Positions 22,403 to 34,762 of a DNA stretch of 64,000 nucleotides are shown one piece after another (within the stretch, counting starts at the first letter, position 1; the number at the start of each line of letters is the position of its first letter). The notes beneath the pieces are model-generated. The model searched no databases. It saw only the letters and a program-made list of their open reading frames with translations, and was not told the origin of the DNA. The DNA lies in contig JAYKXP010000011.1 of the NCBI GenBank assembly GCA_037176845.1, positions 620,001-684,000 on the forward strand. Direction: 5' to 3'. A program made the position numbers and the translations under genes. The stretch comes from Paramarasmius palmivorus (lineage: Eukaryota; Basidiomycota; Agaricomycetes; Agaricales; Marasmiaceae).

Positions 22403-24374
22403 ATGCCTCATTCAACTGTAAACACCTCCCAAGCCCACGGAACCACATCAAGAGCACCAAAACAAGCCCAGGACAAGACCCATCATCATCATGCTGAACC
22501 TCATACGCATGGTTTACGAGCCCACCTTCACCATTTACTACCCCGACACGCGCTGTTCCATGTCCACGTTCAAATACACCAAATCTCGAGCGTACCTCTC
22601 GTTCATGGCCAATTCGGAGTTCGTTGGAAATTTAGGCGTGTAAAGTCTTCAGCGGGTGCTCCGGTACCCAAGAGGAAGACAAAGGATGTAAAAGGCAAAG
22701 GGAAAGTAGTAGACGACAACGGGAGTATAGGAAGTGCAGAAGCGAGTCTGGCATCGTCCATGGTGTCCATGTCGGATTCATACCAACAAATACCTTCCGT
22801 CGTTATATCTGGAGAGAAAAGCCCAAGCCCACATATCCATTCCATGCCCACCTTACCTATCCTCACCCCAACCACGAGTCAAGATAGCAGTCGCACCTCG
22901 TTATCTCAACCTTCATCGACGTCGTCAGTAGCAATAACACCCACTTCTTCTGTTTCACCACCTGCAACAGAACAATCATCGCCGACTTCGTCTACGAACG
23001 GGAGTACAAACGCAACGTATTCGCCAGGTCGTGGTCATACACCGTTTTACAAGCTCACGGACCATGCTGTCAAGTGGGAGCATTCTCTTAACGTCTTGGT
23101 CAAGATGGACATCGATAGAGAGACATCGGAGCTTCAACCAAACGAACTCAAGCTAGTCGTCATGCAGCGAGTTATTGCTGGAGATCCTGATGCTCCGCAT
23201 AACCCACGACTCGGCGCGGTGTATCTCAACCTGGCAGAATACGCCGGCGTTGGCGAACCTGTGACCAGGAGGTACCTCTTACGGGAGAGTAAAACGAATG
23301 CGACGCTCAAGGTAAGCCAACCATTTCATATCCTATAGTCTACTTCATGAATCTGACTATTCGGTTTCACAGCTCACGACTGAAGTCACATACATCTCCG
23401 GTGACTCTAATTACCATGCTCCACCACTTCCCAAAGGCGAAATCATGAACGGTGTCGCTGGGTTGCTAGACAATGACGTCTATCGTACTCGACCTCAAGC
23501 ATTAGAGCTTTGGGGTCCCTATTACAACAAGGAAGAACTCGAAATGGACCTCCTTGGAGGAGCAAGCATACCTGATCCCAACAATCCCCATTCAAAGCAT
23601 AGACGCAAAAAGGGTGCTCGTTCTAGGTCCAGAGTACGTGAAGACGACTCTTCTAATGAACACACGCATGGGAACGGGAACGGGAACGCAAATGGAAATG
23701 GGAATGGACATGCAAACCCTCGTGTGGCGTACTCTATCGCAACGCATGATGATAGCGATGACGAGCAGGCCTACCACGATGCAACCTCTGACTCGGATTA
23801 CGATTCAGATGATAACAGATACGAAGTTCCGTTCGATGTTTCAAGGTTGCCGCTGGCGTACGGTCCGAAGACGACGGAGATTCTTATCGAGGCGATCTTT
23901 AATCCCGTCAAGGTGGTGAAACCGCATGGAAGGTTGGAGAAGGAACGGGAGAGCCCGTTTGAGGTGTTTGTTGATGCGGATGAGGAGAAGGCGAGGAAGG
24001 AGCATATCAGGCAGGTGAAGATGGATAGGAAGAGAGAGCGGGATGCTCTAGCGAGTAGTGTTGAGCATCAGCATGAAGGTGCTGGTGATAGAGATAGAGA
24101 AAGAACGATTGGACGATGGAATGGGTTTGGGTTTGGGTCGAGATCGTGTAGTGGGCAAGGTAACCAAAGTGAGGTGGCATCGGTTTATAGTATGGAGGAC
24201 AGCAGCAGCATTGGCCATCATACCAATAGTACCGAGGAACATTCGACGGGTTCACAGGAACACGACGATACCAGGGGAAGATCTGCGGGTGTGAAGGCGT
24301 GGTGGGCTAGGAAGATGACCCCTGCGAACGGTCAGACGTCTCGGCCTGGGACACCAGCTCGTCATCCATCTTGA
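22403..24374 (+). CDS. NT-type C2 domain protein (EEIG1/EHBP1-like)
   Basis: Exons 22403-23311 and 23373-24374 with one 61-bp intron give about 636 residues. The N-terminal region HALFHVHVQIHQISSVPLVH and GQFGVRWKF, then HAVKWEHSLNVLVKMDID and RLGAVYLNLAEYAG, are typical strands of the NT-C2 domain. In other proteins this domain binds membranes or organises actin and vesicle traffic. A Ser/Thr/Pro-rich insert of about 130 residues splits the domain. After it a conserved C-terminal half includes LWGPYYNKEELEMDLLGG. A short Gly/Asn repeat and acidic stretches follow. The His-rich N-terminus (HHHHAEPHTHGL) is unusual. Cytoplasmic; partner unknown. Confidence 0.75.
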
Positions 24375-25027
24375 CGAACGTATACATACACGACTTTTTT
24401 TTAGTATTCGCTCCTTCGTTTTTCCATGCTTCATTTCTTCGCCTGTCTGCACGGTCTTTGTTTCTTGGGCATAACATATTCATCTCCTTTATTCACTTTT
24501 CTCTCGTTTTTTGGAAGCTTTGGATTATCGTTCGTTTTTCGTATGATACTGTAGACAGATACCCATCATGATGGTTAGTAGTAGTACCCAAAGGGGATTT
24601 AGAGTACAGCGCGCCTTATATTCGATAGCGGCAATTTATTTTGTAGTATGACTCTGGTATCCTTCGAGGTCGCCAACAAGGGTATTACTATTAGGATAAT
24701 CGGCCGGACTAACTACAGGTGAGTTCAGTCAGCGGCGAGCAGTACGTTGTATCACGTGACACCTCGTTGGCTAGAGGCTGCATCGGACGCGACTTTACAC
24801 GAACCACCATCATCGCCGACTAGTAATGTGCACCCCGCATTGCCATGTACCCCACACTCATTATGCTGGTATTTGAACGTCTCGGGCGTAAGAAAGCTGA
24901 TGCTTTTATATTCATCGGTTGACCGCCGCAGGTATGCTTTACCGAACCTCCGTCTCGAATTTCACATCATTCCTTCGCCGTTCATATATCTCCACACAGG
25001 ATTGAGAGTGGAGCCTTCTAAGCTTTC
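24375..25027. promoter_or_regulatory. 3' flank of NT-C2 gene and promoter of transporter gene
   Basis: T-rich 3' flank up to about 24550, then unremarkable sequence. A 207-codon frame at 24747-25370 overlaps the transporter's first exons in another frame and is considered a shadow. Confidence 0.4.
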
Positions 25028-27277
25028 ATGTCCACCTCTCCCTCCACCAGCTATCATTCAGCGACAGATAATGAGTCTATACAGCAATCCTACAACGACT
25101 CCAAAAACCCCGAGGCTAATCCTCCTGAAGAATCGTCCAGAGAAATGGGGGAGCCTCCGAACTTGGAGTACAAATTGTATAGGAGACGGTTTGTTGGATT
25201 GTCTGGAATGGTATGTACCGATGTACTGGATGGTTTCGATGTCGCGCTCATCTCTGGACACATCCCTCAGATCGCTCTCAACATCGTCGGAGGAATGTCT
25301 TGGCCATGGTTTGGGTCTATTGCAAATGATAGTACGGATATGTCAAAATCATTTCCGTGTTTGTCACTAAAACTTTATCTAGCGGCCCGCCAATTCAATA
25401 TTAGCTTGAGCAAAGTCAATTGGCTGGGGAACATTGTTTCATGTGTTTACCTTCCCACTGCCTTGCTTCTTCCTTACCTGGTCAGAAGATTTGGATTCAG
25501 GCGATGCGTTAGTGCCTTTTCTTGTTTTAGAGCTGTCATTCTCACTCATCTCCACTATAGTGCGATTTGGGGGCCGTTTTTCTGGTCGTTTCTGCATGGG
25601 TCAGGTATGGAGGCACACCTAGATCTCTAGATGGCGATTCCGCGTATGCGCTGTTGATGCTCGGACAAGTACGTCGTTTGACCCCTTAACTACCCTGTAC
25701 TGACTCGAAACATTTCAGGCATTCGCGGGCATCTCCCAGGCCATTTACCAAGTTTTAGGCCCAATGTAGGCAGCTCTGCTCAATCCTCGAGGCTTATTGA
25801 ACTCTATGACCAGATATTCAGATAGATGGTTTGATCTTGACGGTCGGACGACGGCAACTATGTTATGTTCCATGGGTACGTCTACTACTGTTTTAGCTCT
25901 CGAGGAACGTATTCATAACGTCGCTCTAGGTAATCCAGTTGGCAGTGCCATCGGACAACTACTCAGTAACATAGGAGATGTTAGAGATTCTGTGTGTGAT
26001 GCCTGTTTGTGCACTCTCATTTTGCTGACAGACGACAGCTTCTCGTCCTCGCGATTGTCTGCAGTGTAGCTACTCCCTTGGTATTCCTTGTTCAGTCTGC
26101 GCCTCCAACTCCGCCTAGTGGGTAGCCAAACTGGTTCCTCTTTATGCTGCTAACCTCAGGTTTAGCGTTCTCCGCTGCTCAGAAAGCACCACCCTTCAGG
26201 ACATTTGCAAAGATGCTTATCGGGAAATCCGATGAGTATCGCATGGCACGCCGTGATCGTCTGGACTTTGTACTATTGTGTCTTATTTTCGGTATCATGG
26301 TTGCTGCGTGGGTGTTGATGTTCTAGTCGTCTGTAAGACGGGGCTAATACGATCCGCAGAGCAAACACATTCTCTTTATTGACGGATCAGGTCCTCGTAT
26401 GTGGCCAGTCTTGTGAGGGAACTCGGAGGGATGATATCTCTAACTTGGCCATGTAGGCACCTTATGGGTATTCCGACGGTACAAGCGGACTCATGGGTGT
26501 AAGTTTGACGGCACGTACTCGGTGACAGTCCTGATCCATACTTTTCTTAGGCAACTTTGCTTCTCTCTGGACTCGTCGCGGCCTGCATTTCCGCTCCACT
26601 CTTCGACAAGATACTTACGCACCACCTTGCGATTACTGCGAAGATCCTTGTACCGTGTTTAGGTGGCGCATGGTTATCCCTCATATGGGCAGGTATGCTC
26701 TAGAATCATCTCCCGGTACAGTATTGCTAACTAGCGTCGTCTCAGTGAATCCCGATAACGACGGTTTACTCTACGTGATCATGGTCATCATTGGAGTTTC
26801 TTCGCTAACATTGATGCCGATCGCATTGTGCGTGAACCGATACTCTTCGCGCACCATATCAATAATCTAACCTTTGCCATTTCAGGGAGCTTGGAAGCGA
26901 TTTGACGCGGAATGCTGAAGCGAGCTCGTCTTTGTTGGTATGTAACCTTCCATTCATCTATTCGCTCCCTTCATCGTGCTGCGATAGTGGTTCATGGGTA
27001 ACCTCTTCGGCGTAATCTTTGTTATTGGTGAGCATATCGGTTTCCTTTCAAGTAGGAAGAGACTCATTAGCGTGCCTGTTCAGTGCAAGATCAACTGCGT
27101 GCGGATCAAAATGCGAGTCCACCACTCAACATGCGCAGCGGGCTTATCTTCAATGGAGTTATGGCCATGGCCGGAAGCGTATTGGTGATGCCACTTCGAG
27201 GGAAGCAGGTCAGACGGGAGCTAGATGAAAAGAAACGTCAAGAATATACGAGAGATGTACCATTGCGTGGCGCATGA
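25028..27277 (+). CDS. FLVCR-type MFS transporter
   Basis: About fourteen exons with 45-60-bp introns; joining them gives a continuous frame. After a polar N-terminus comes YKLYRRRFVGLSGM, then NIVGGMSWPWFG, VNWLGNIVSCVYLPTALLL, AFAGISQAIYQVLGP, YSDRWFDLDGRTTATM, NPVGSAIGQLL, ANTFSLLTDQVLAPYGYSD and SGLMGATLLLSGLVAA. These are hallmarks of the FLVCR branch of the major facilitator superfamily with twelve helices. Animal members carry choline or ethanolamine and have been linked to haem; the substrate in fungi is not settled. The end GKQVRRELDEKKRQEYTRD is a charged cytoplasmic tail. No break was seen. Plasma-membrane location is inferred. Confidence 0.85.
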
Positions 27278-27547
27278 ATAGTAAAAGTCAAACAAAGTTG
27301 TATATTACTCGCGAGAATTAGGTAGAAGCAAATGTTTGCGTACGCTAATAGCTCATACATGACTAGAGATCTCTGTAGTCCGAAGGATGGAAAAAGGTAG
27401 GTATGTAAATGAATGACGAATATGTTATAAAGAAGGACAGCGGTCAGATAGAATATTAAAAGGAATGGTAGCGATTCAAGGATAAAGGTTATTGATGAAG
27501 ATCTAGGCCTAGGCTTCACCGCCGGAAAGGAGCATGCTAAAACATGT

Positions 27548-29959
27548 TTAGACGCAGGTAGAAGCAGACATAGACACAAGAATTACGCACTTTGCGATAG
27601 CACCTTGGTCCACAGGGGGAGAAGCCCCATTTCCGATAATGATCTTGTGTCCGAAGCTGGGCACGCCTGAGTCAGTCACGACGTAGATAAAGGCAGGTCC
27701 AGGAGGATAGTGTTTTCCGGAGGGCGGCGCGAAAACGGTCAACTTGTCCAACAAGAGGATAGAGTTCAGCTTCACGGAGCGCTGATCCATGTGCACACCA
27801 TGGGTAGCAAATCCAAGATCCATTGCATATACTGCAAGATACGGAGAGTAAGTTACGGGACTTCTCGTTAGGCCGGGGGCCAAGCACATACCAGATACAT
27901 TCTTTACTCCCTTCGGAAGTTTGACGGTCAAAATGAATAGGCCGTTAAAATCGATGGTGTCAGGTAGACCGGTGTAAGTAGGACGATCCTGCGACATATA
28001 CGGTGGGGAGTAGAATTCGACACTGTAGAAATTCTCATAAGACAGCTTCCAAGAACATCGGTTTTGACGGTTACAGACCGATATTCCGTCGGGTATCGTT
28101 GTTCGCTGACGTTGTCATTAGGGTTTGATCCAGCTCAAAAGCAACCAGCTTCAGACAGATAACGGGTTGTTGTCGCAAAGAACATACCTAGCATCACTGT
28201 ACCGTTTGGAGTAAGAGTCGCAGTGGAGTGATACATGCGCGGAATCGCAGAAGCAGGAATTCCGGCAGAGGAGAAACGACTTCCAGCGGGAGCAGTAGGG
28301 TCATAGATGACAGGTGTTAATGCAGGATTGTCAGCATTGCTGGCTCCGACTTGGTCACCAACCTATGTATACGGGAAGATACTGTCAATGATTGAACGAT
28401 ATGGCTAGTAGAGGAACTTGCGTTGCCATAACCTGCTACGCCCGTCTGCGCCCCGTTAACGATCAGAACTCTTTGGTCAGGAAGAATAACAAGTTCTGGC
28501 ATGACACGCGGGGTTGGCATGCTTTCGATTTTCCATCCAGCTGCGATTCCTTCCTCGTTCAAGACCATCCTTGAACACTGAGCAGATGCAGGAGTTTGTG
28601 AAGACAAAGTGTTTGGGGCAACTTTGTCATCCACTGTTGAGCCCCCGCAGATTAGTATCTCTGGGGTGTAGTTATTTTCCGGCGTGAGAGGCAAAAGGGT
28701 GGCACCAGCCGAGAAAGGTGAGCTGGGAGATATCAGAACTTGTGAGCAAATCAATTGTAAATTCTAGTTTTTTTCCTACCTGATGCGGACACCATTTGGA
28801 ATACCAGGGAGCCGTCTTTCAGTGTTGGTTTTCCAATCAAATATCATAGCAGCTTGATTTGCGGCGACAAAAATATTTCCATCCGGGAGTTGAACGAGAA
28901 TTGGAAAGTGATTTCCGTTCACGGTATCCTCCATGAACTGGCTGTGTATCGAAACGCCATTGAAGCCTGGACACAAGACATGAACCGCTATATCAGAACT
29001 AATATTCGATTCACAATAGAGAAATTTGGATCACCGTTGATGTTCTTAGGAGGAAAATATTCGTAAGTCGGATTGTTCATGTCCGGGTTGTTGATGAAGC
29101 TAATGCTTGTCCGTCAGCTGATGCGCTCCCTTAATTAAGCCCAGTAACTCACCCTCCATTTGTAGAACCACTGTAGAACCAGTCTGTTAGCAGATGTGAC
29201 ATGGATGTTAGAAAGGCACGGAATTACCCCCAAATCATGATAGATCCATCTTCAATCCGAACCTGTACGGCCCGTGATAAACATCCACTAGTTATCATAC
29301 GAAGTGAATGGTAAGACTTACGGATGAGGGATACCACCGTTGAGAATCGAGTCGGAGATTTGAGTTTGGGTCCTCGAAGATATCACAAGTCCCATCCGTG
29401 CAAGGATCAAATAGACGAATGCCTTGAAACCCATTACCGTCTAGAATACCGTCATGAGCATGTAGGACATCAATGAGATGTTGGCTTACCAGTCCCTCCA
29501 GTGCTTATGAAAGTACCGTTTCCAAGAAAATTGCCAGTGCCGCACCAGGTGTTAGTGACTGGGTTGAGGGGCCGCGCTTGCTTCGTCTCGAGATCGAACT
29601 CGGACCCCCACGCAGAGTTGCCAGCGTTATTCTTCATTTGGTTGTTCTCGCTAGTGTTGAACATGAGGGTCCGACTTGAATTATAGCGACCATGGACTTA
29701 CATCTTGTCAAAGATAACGACAGTCTTTTCAGAGACGACAGCAAGCTGCTGAGCGCTGACACCCGTAGTGCTATTGCCAGTGCACGGTAAGTATAACAAA
29801 ATGAGAAGGTGGGAAGATTCCGTACCCTTGCTGCTCAAGTGACCATTCGCCAGAGGCAAATCCGCGAGACCTGAACGGTGCTCGGGGCACTGTTGCACAT
29901 AGTGCTGGGACAGCGAGAACGAGCGAGATGAAAGAAGGGCTTGCAAAAGAGCGAAACAT
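27548..29959 (-). CDS. Glyoxal oxidase (copper radical oxidase, AA5_1)
   Basis: Multi-exon secreted enzyme. Signal peptide FISLVLAVPALCA, then GEWSLEQQG and SAQQLAVVSEKTVVIFDK. The Cys of the Tyr-Cys cofactor is in NPVTNTWCGTGNFLGNGTF, and a NPTYEYFPP motif follows. LLPLTPENNYTPEILICGGS and VMPELVILPDQRVLIVNGA are Kelch blades. SAIPRMYHSTATLTPNGTV supplies the axial Tyr and a His ligand, and LGFATHGVHMDQR the second His. The end is GASPPVDQGA plus a short tail. The enzyme oxidises small aldehydes such as glyoxal to acids with release of hydrogen peroxide, which feeds extracellular peroxidases. Intron positions between 28760 and 29770 are numerous and were not all fixed. Confidence 0.85.
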
Positions 29960-30309
29960 TGTAAAGACAGGAAGGTAGGCGAGACTCGGCGGTTTGCCTT
30001 GTAGTTTTCCCTGCCAGGGGATCGACTTTTATATGCTAGACGGTTGAATTGGTGCTGTCGCTATAGTAGATGTTTTAACGCTCGCTACAGGTATGAGTGG
30101 TGAGAACATACGTACGAACGATCAATCTTCGACGTGTACTGAGGCATTTTTTCGACATGATGAATCGTGGCCGCACACTTCGTTCACCGTGTATGGATTT
30201 TGACCCCACATCATGAGGCTTTTCAGTCTCTCGATATTTGAGTTTTCGGAGTTCTTGTATCAAGAATCACCCAGAAGAAGCTGCACGGAGTCTTTGAGAA
30301 GTTAGGTGT

Positions 30310-31000
30310 CACGCTTCCAGGCAGAGGATACAACTCGCAGCTTTGACAACTTCCGGCCATCAAACTTCTGGCCTTCTTCACCGACACGGAGTTTGGAATA
30401 GATGAACACATAGAGCGCAGAGAAACTCCACATGGATGTGAGTCTCAGTATCATACAATGAGAGCCATCTGTCTTCTGTCGACTAGTCGAAATGATCGGG
30501 TCAGTGGGGGTCACAAAGCCCGGCTACTTGGCAACTGAGCGATTCTTGCAAAGACAGGCAGACTAAACAGAACAGAGGCTGTATCTGCTGTGGTTATACA
30601 AAAGGGCCTATCAAAGGCAAGCAGCTCCTAAGTGTCATTTTGAATGGTCGAGGTTTTACGAAGGAGAGTACTCACCAGAGTTACCACGGTCCACAAGACG
30701 GGGTGAACCGGACTTTCCAATCCCCTCCAATTAGTTTCCTCAAACACTTCAGTAGCAGAATTGATTTCAAAATGACACCATGAGGTTTTACACCAGGTCG
30801 TGTCATTTGAGAGCAGAGCAAAGATAGTGTGAGCTTGATTTCCGCCAACAACGGGCTCATCGGCTCGGAGCTTCTGAATCTTCGGTGCAAGATGTATGTC
30901 GAGGAAGCCCAAGCAAAGCGCCAAAAGCCATTTTTCCTTGAAGAAAAGCTTCCTCCGAGTGCCGTGAGATGATGGTTCAGAAAGAAGGCATGAGCGCCCG
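30310..31000 (-). CDS. Putative membrane protein fragments, unrecognised
   Basis: Minus-strand frames look coding: RRKLFFKEKWLLALCLGFLD, then HPVLWTVVTLVSTLL, a hydrophobic TADTASVLFSLPVFARIAQ and finally FSALYVFIYSKLRVGEEGQK with a basic tail. Hydrophobic segments and a basic end are compatible with a multi-helix membrane protein with short introns, but a full in-phase gene model was not obtained. It could be a decayed gene. The flanking stretch 29960-31198 otherwise holds the glyoxal oxidase promoter and nothing else recognised. Confidence 0.3.
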
Positions 31001-31198
31001 TGATTTACGTAGTCAGCGCTTGGCGCCTACAGTGTCAGTTCTCACGCACTCGCAAAATATCGATCCGTTGAACGGTAGAAGGATAAATGTCTCAAACTGA
31101 TTTAGAGTGAATGCTATAGCTACATCACTTCGCCCAACCTGCAAAATTATGTTTTTCTCCTTTCAGACTAACTAGACCGTCACCGCCACTCTCAACCT

Positions 31199-32331
31199 TC
31201 AAGCAATGACACCGTGAAGGACGGCACGGGCCACTCGGGTACCCTAAGATGCCACAAGTTAGCTCTGAGAATCTTACACAAGTGTTCGAATAAAACTCAC
31301 CCCGATGTTGCGACGTGCAACTCCACCAGCACCATTAGCGGCTCCAGCAACACCTGTGTTTCCGACGGCACCTGAGTTGCCAACGACTCCTGTACCAGTC
31401 TGAGCCCCGGCGTTAGGGATAGCAGTGTTGTCGCCATCGCTGACTGCGCCAGTACCAGCTTGAGTTTGAGCACCAGTGTTGGGGATAGCAGTGTTGTCTC
31501 CTCCGTTGTTGACTGCGCCAACACCAGTCTGAGCACCAGTTTGAACGCCAGTCTGGGCACCAGTGGCCGCACCCGTAGCACCAGTGTTAGCTACAGCTCC
31601 GGTGTTGGCAGCGCCAGCTGCGGCACCAGCTGCTTGTTGCTCGACCTATATTTCGGCTGGTCAGGAATCGAAGCCAAAAGGAGTATGAAATCAACATACA
31701 ACGACACAGTTGCCAAATCCACCAAGAGATTCGAAGGACTGGTGTGGAGCCCTAAGTGAATGTCTCTGGGATTATGTCAAAGCAGACGTACCATGAGACA
31801 CTTGTTTCCAGATGCGCCACCTGTGCATGTAACACCTTGAGGCATCTGCACGATAAGTGTGTCCGATCCCCTTGCTTCCCTTGGTCGCTGTACAAGATTT
31901 AGTAACAGATTCTTATACTGAGAATAAGTAGCACTAACCGGCTCGCCGTTTTGCATGACAGTCACTGGCGTGTTGAAGCTCGCGCCAGTTCCTGTTGTAT
32001 CAAGCGTGACTGTCATTTGACGAGATCCATCGGTTCCGCTTGAAAAGTATCAATATTGCGTTTGATCTAATGACGGCGAGACGAACCGGTTGAAGTTCTG
32101 GACTTTCAAGGTCATGGTTCCATCTGCAGCGGGTGTCACCGTGCCAGAGGTATCGATGTTCTCCGCAACATCAACACGTCCACAGCGGCTGTCTCCACGA
32201 CTGGGCCTCTGAGCATCTCGTCGGACGGGCTCGCCGTCGATACCGAGAGCGGGAGATACGACAGCGTGACCGTGCACCTGCGAGATCAAGGCCAAAGTGA
32301 GAGTAAGAGCAACAGTGAGGCGAGAGAACAT
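31199..32331 (-). CDS. Egh16/Gas1-like secreted protein (copy A)
   Basis: Several exons. Signal peptide (LTVALTLTLALISQVHG) and then HAVVSPALGIDGEPVRRDAQ at the mature N-terminus. Then RCGRVDVAENIDTS and DGTMTLKVQNFN; DGSRQMTVTLDTTGTG after the next splice; and VIVQMPQGV-like DTLIVQMPQGVTCTGG, ASGNKCLM and ESLGGFGNCVVV. This resembles the Egh16/Gas1-like family, first noted in appressoria of plant pathogens and common in mushrooms. The tail is a Gly/Ala/Thr/Gln/Asn-rich low-complexity stretch (TGAQTGV, DNTAIPNTGAQT) ending RRNIG, and a last tiny exon gives GTRVARAVLHGVIA. Function unknown; extracellular. Confidence 0.7.
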
Positions 32332-32441
32332 GGTTGAAAGGCTAGAAGTAGAAAGGAGAAAGTGAGGAACCAGTCCTGAAATGTAGAAGTGAGCGACGAA
32401 GGAACGAATGGAGCTGAATGCCTACTGACGATTGACTAGGG

Positions 32442-32494
32442 TCTTTTATAGGTCGAGGGTATCGGCACTGACTTCGAAACGTGACGAGGCATTA
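32442..32494 (-). promoter_or_regulatory. TATA box and upstream element of copy A
   Basis: On the minus strand TATAAAAGA (32450-32442) lies about 110 bases before the ATG, next to a CTCGACC-like block. TAATGCCTC (32494-32486) lies 36 bases further upstream. Both recur before copies B and C. Confidence 0.6.
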
Positions 32495-33538
32495 AAGCTA
32501 TGCAGGGTCTCCGTGGTGAGATGTTCACAGCAAAAATGATTCGACGCTGTAGGTAACCGTGTTGAATAACCTTGGTGTCAGCACCATGCATCAGGAAGAA
32601 TGAAGAGCCCAGGATGATGGCTTGGATTTCGCCAAATCATGTAGGTAGAGCTGACAGCCAAGTATAGCATGAACCAATTGAGGTTCGGCACCTTGTATTG
32701 AGAAGGGCAAAACTGGCCGCTAAGTGGGGACGGAAGCAAGTATCGGCCAGGTCGGAGGCTGGATGGTAGTCGAATGTTCACTATAGGAGGGGTTGTCATG
32801 GAAGAGGAGCGGGTGCGTTTTCCCTTTCAGTTTGAAGATCAGCCTTCATACGATATCGAAGACCAGGCTTCTAACTCACGACATGCCTACACGGGTATCC
32901 AAACTAAGGGTTTTCCGGGCTCCCCTGCTATACCACGTCCGGGCGTCGGGATACTTGGAATGTCTGGAGAAACACTTGAGGTCCCCACGCAAAACTAAAC
33001 CGAGTCATCAAATGCGCAAAACACCTACGAGAGTATCCAGACGAACGCAGACCCACAAATTGCAGTAGATACAGCGAACCCAGCACCGGGTCTAACACGC
33101 ACTAACCATCACTGCTCCTTCTGGCAATCTTCTTGACCGGTAACTTGAATTAATCCTTTGTCGTCCCAGAAACGTCTGTATCCGCAAACATTGCAAACGA
33201 AGGTATAGAATCGTTGCCGACGAAGCTTTGAGGCCTTTGGTGAGAGTTCTTTGAAAATGGGGATCACGTGTGATCAATGGCGTCAAGACTCAAGCTTGGC
33301 AAGACTCTTCGAATTCCGACAGTTCAGAACGTAGCAAACAGACTATAGCCACACTTTCTATTGGGACTAGACACATACATTTTAAGCGACCGCATCGACG
33401 CAAACATCCATACAAAGAAGAGGAATGTATTTGGAACCGCAACGTGATTAGTAACTACATCAAATCGAAGCGCCCTAACTTAAACTTCGACTACACAGGT
33501 ATGCGGTATGCTTTCGGATTTATCGCTTATCTCTGAGT
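32495..33538. other. Intergenic between copies A and B
   Basis: No gene recognised. Plus-strand frames at 32774-33068 and 33270-33536 have no family motif. The upstream side of copy A beyond its TATA region and the 3' flank of copy B. Confidence 0.4.
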
Positions 33539-34595
33539 TCAAGAAATAACACCACGAAGGACAGCACGAGCAACACGAGTTCCCTGCGCCGGGTCAATCA
33601 GTTTACAATGCTCTTGGAATCATAATCAACCTTACCCCAATGTTACGACGAACAGCTGCTCCTGCTACATTGCCTGAAGTAGCAGCAGAGCCAGCAGCAA
33701 CACCCGCATTTCCAACAGCAGCACCATTGTTTGCAACGGTTCCGGGAGCGCCGGCGGCACCAGCGTTACCAACGGCACCAGTTCCGCTAATGGCTGTGTT
33801 ACCTGCACCAGTAGCGACACCAGCAGCACCGTTGTTTGCAGCTACTCCGCTATTGGCGACAGCTCCAGCGGCTTGCTGTTGCTCAACCTAAGCACTCTTA
33901 CATCAGCGTGATTGATTCAAGCCATAAGTAGCGTCAAACTCACAACAACACAGTTGCCAAAGCCACCCAGAGACTCGAATGACTATTGACGGGAAAGTGT
34001 AAGTTTATATTCGGAGATAGAGCACTAAGCTGAACACTCGAACGTACCATGAGGCACTTGTTGCCTGATGCACCTCCCGTACAAGCGACACCTTGAGGCA
34101 TCTGTACAATGAGCGTATCTGAGCCTCTAGCTTCCCTTGGTCGCTATACAAGAGTCAGTAAAAAGGTTCTCGAGCTATGAGAAGCAGTACCAACCGGTTC
34201 GCCGTTTTGCATAACAGTCACTGGCGTGTTGAAACTCGTGCCAGTTCCTGTTGCATCAAGCATGACAGTCATTTGACGAGATCCATCGGTTCCACTTGAA
34301 GGCAGGAGAAATCAGCACGATACGTTTGTTCTAATGATGGCGAGACGAACCGGTTGAAGTTTTGGACTTTCAAGGTCATGGTTCCATCTGCAGCAGGTGT
34401 AACCGTGCCAGAGGTATCGATGTTCTCCGCAACATCAACACGTCCACAGCGGCTGTCTCCACGACTAGGTCTCTGAGCATCTCGTCGGACGGGCTCGCCG
34501 TCGATACCGAGAGCGGGAGATACGACAGCGTGGCCGTGCACCTGCGAGATCAACGCCAAAGTGAGAGTGAGAGCAACAACGAGGCGAGACAACAT
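33539..34595 (-). CDS. Egh16/Gas1-like secreted protein (copy B)
   Basis: Same exon plan as copy A. Signal peptide (LVVALTLTLALISQVHG) and an almost identical first exon through KVQNFN. Then DGSRQMTVMLDATGTG, MPQGVACTGGASGNKCLM and ESLGGFGNCVVV. The low-complexity tail differs (AGAPGTVANNGAAVG and similar Ala/Gly/Val-rich motifs) and lacks the GAQT repeats of A and C. It ends RRNIG, then the last exon GTRVARAVLRGVIS. The last exon is a 45-base piece after a short intron, as in A and C. Extracellular, function unknown. Confidence 0.7.
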
Positions 34596-34721
34596 GACGT
34601 GAAGAGGGTGAAGCTAGGAAGAGGGATCTGTAATACAGAGGGAGTGTTAAAAATGAAGGAACCAGTCCCTGTGAATGAGAAGTGAAAGAATGAGCTGAAG
34701 AATAGCGAGAGACTCACCGAG

Positions 34722-34762
34722 TCTTTTATACATCGAGAGCTTGTCCTGCCAGTGAGGCATTA
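34722..34762 (-). promoter_or_regulatory. TATA box and upstream element of copy B
   Basis: TATAAAAGA (34730-34722, minus strand) about 127 bases before the ATG, with a CTCGATG block beside it, and TAATGCCTC (34762-34754) 24 bases upstream. Matches copies A and C. Confidence 0.6.

Noticed and set aside
24747..25370. 207-codon plus frame before the transporter
   Set aside because: It overlaps the transporter's exons and introns in another phase and shows no family features.
31297..31581. 94-codon minus frame rich in Leu and Val
   Set aside because: Out-of-phase reading of the tail of Egh16-like copy A.
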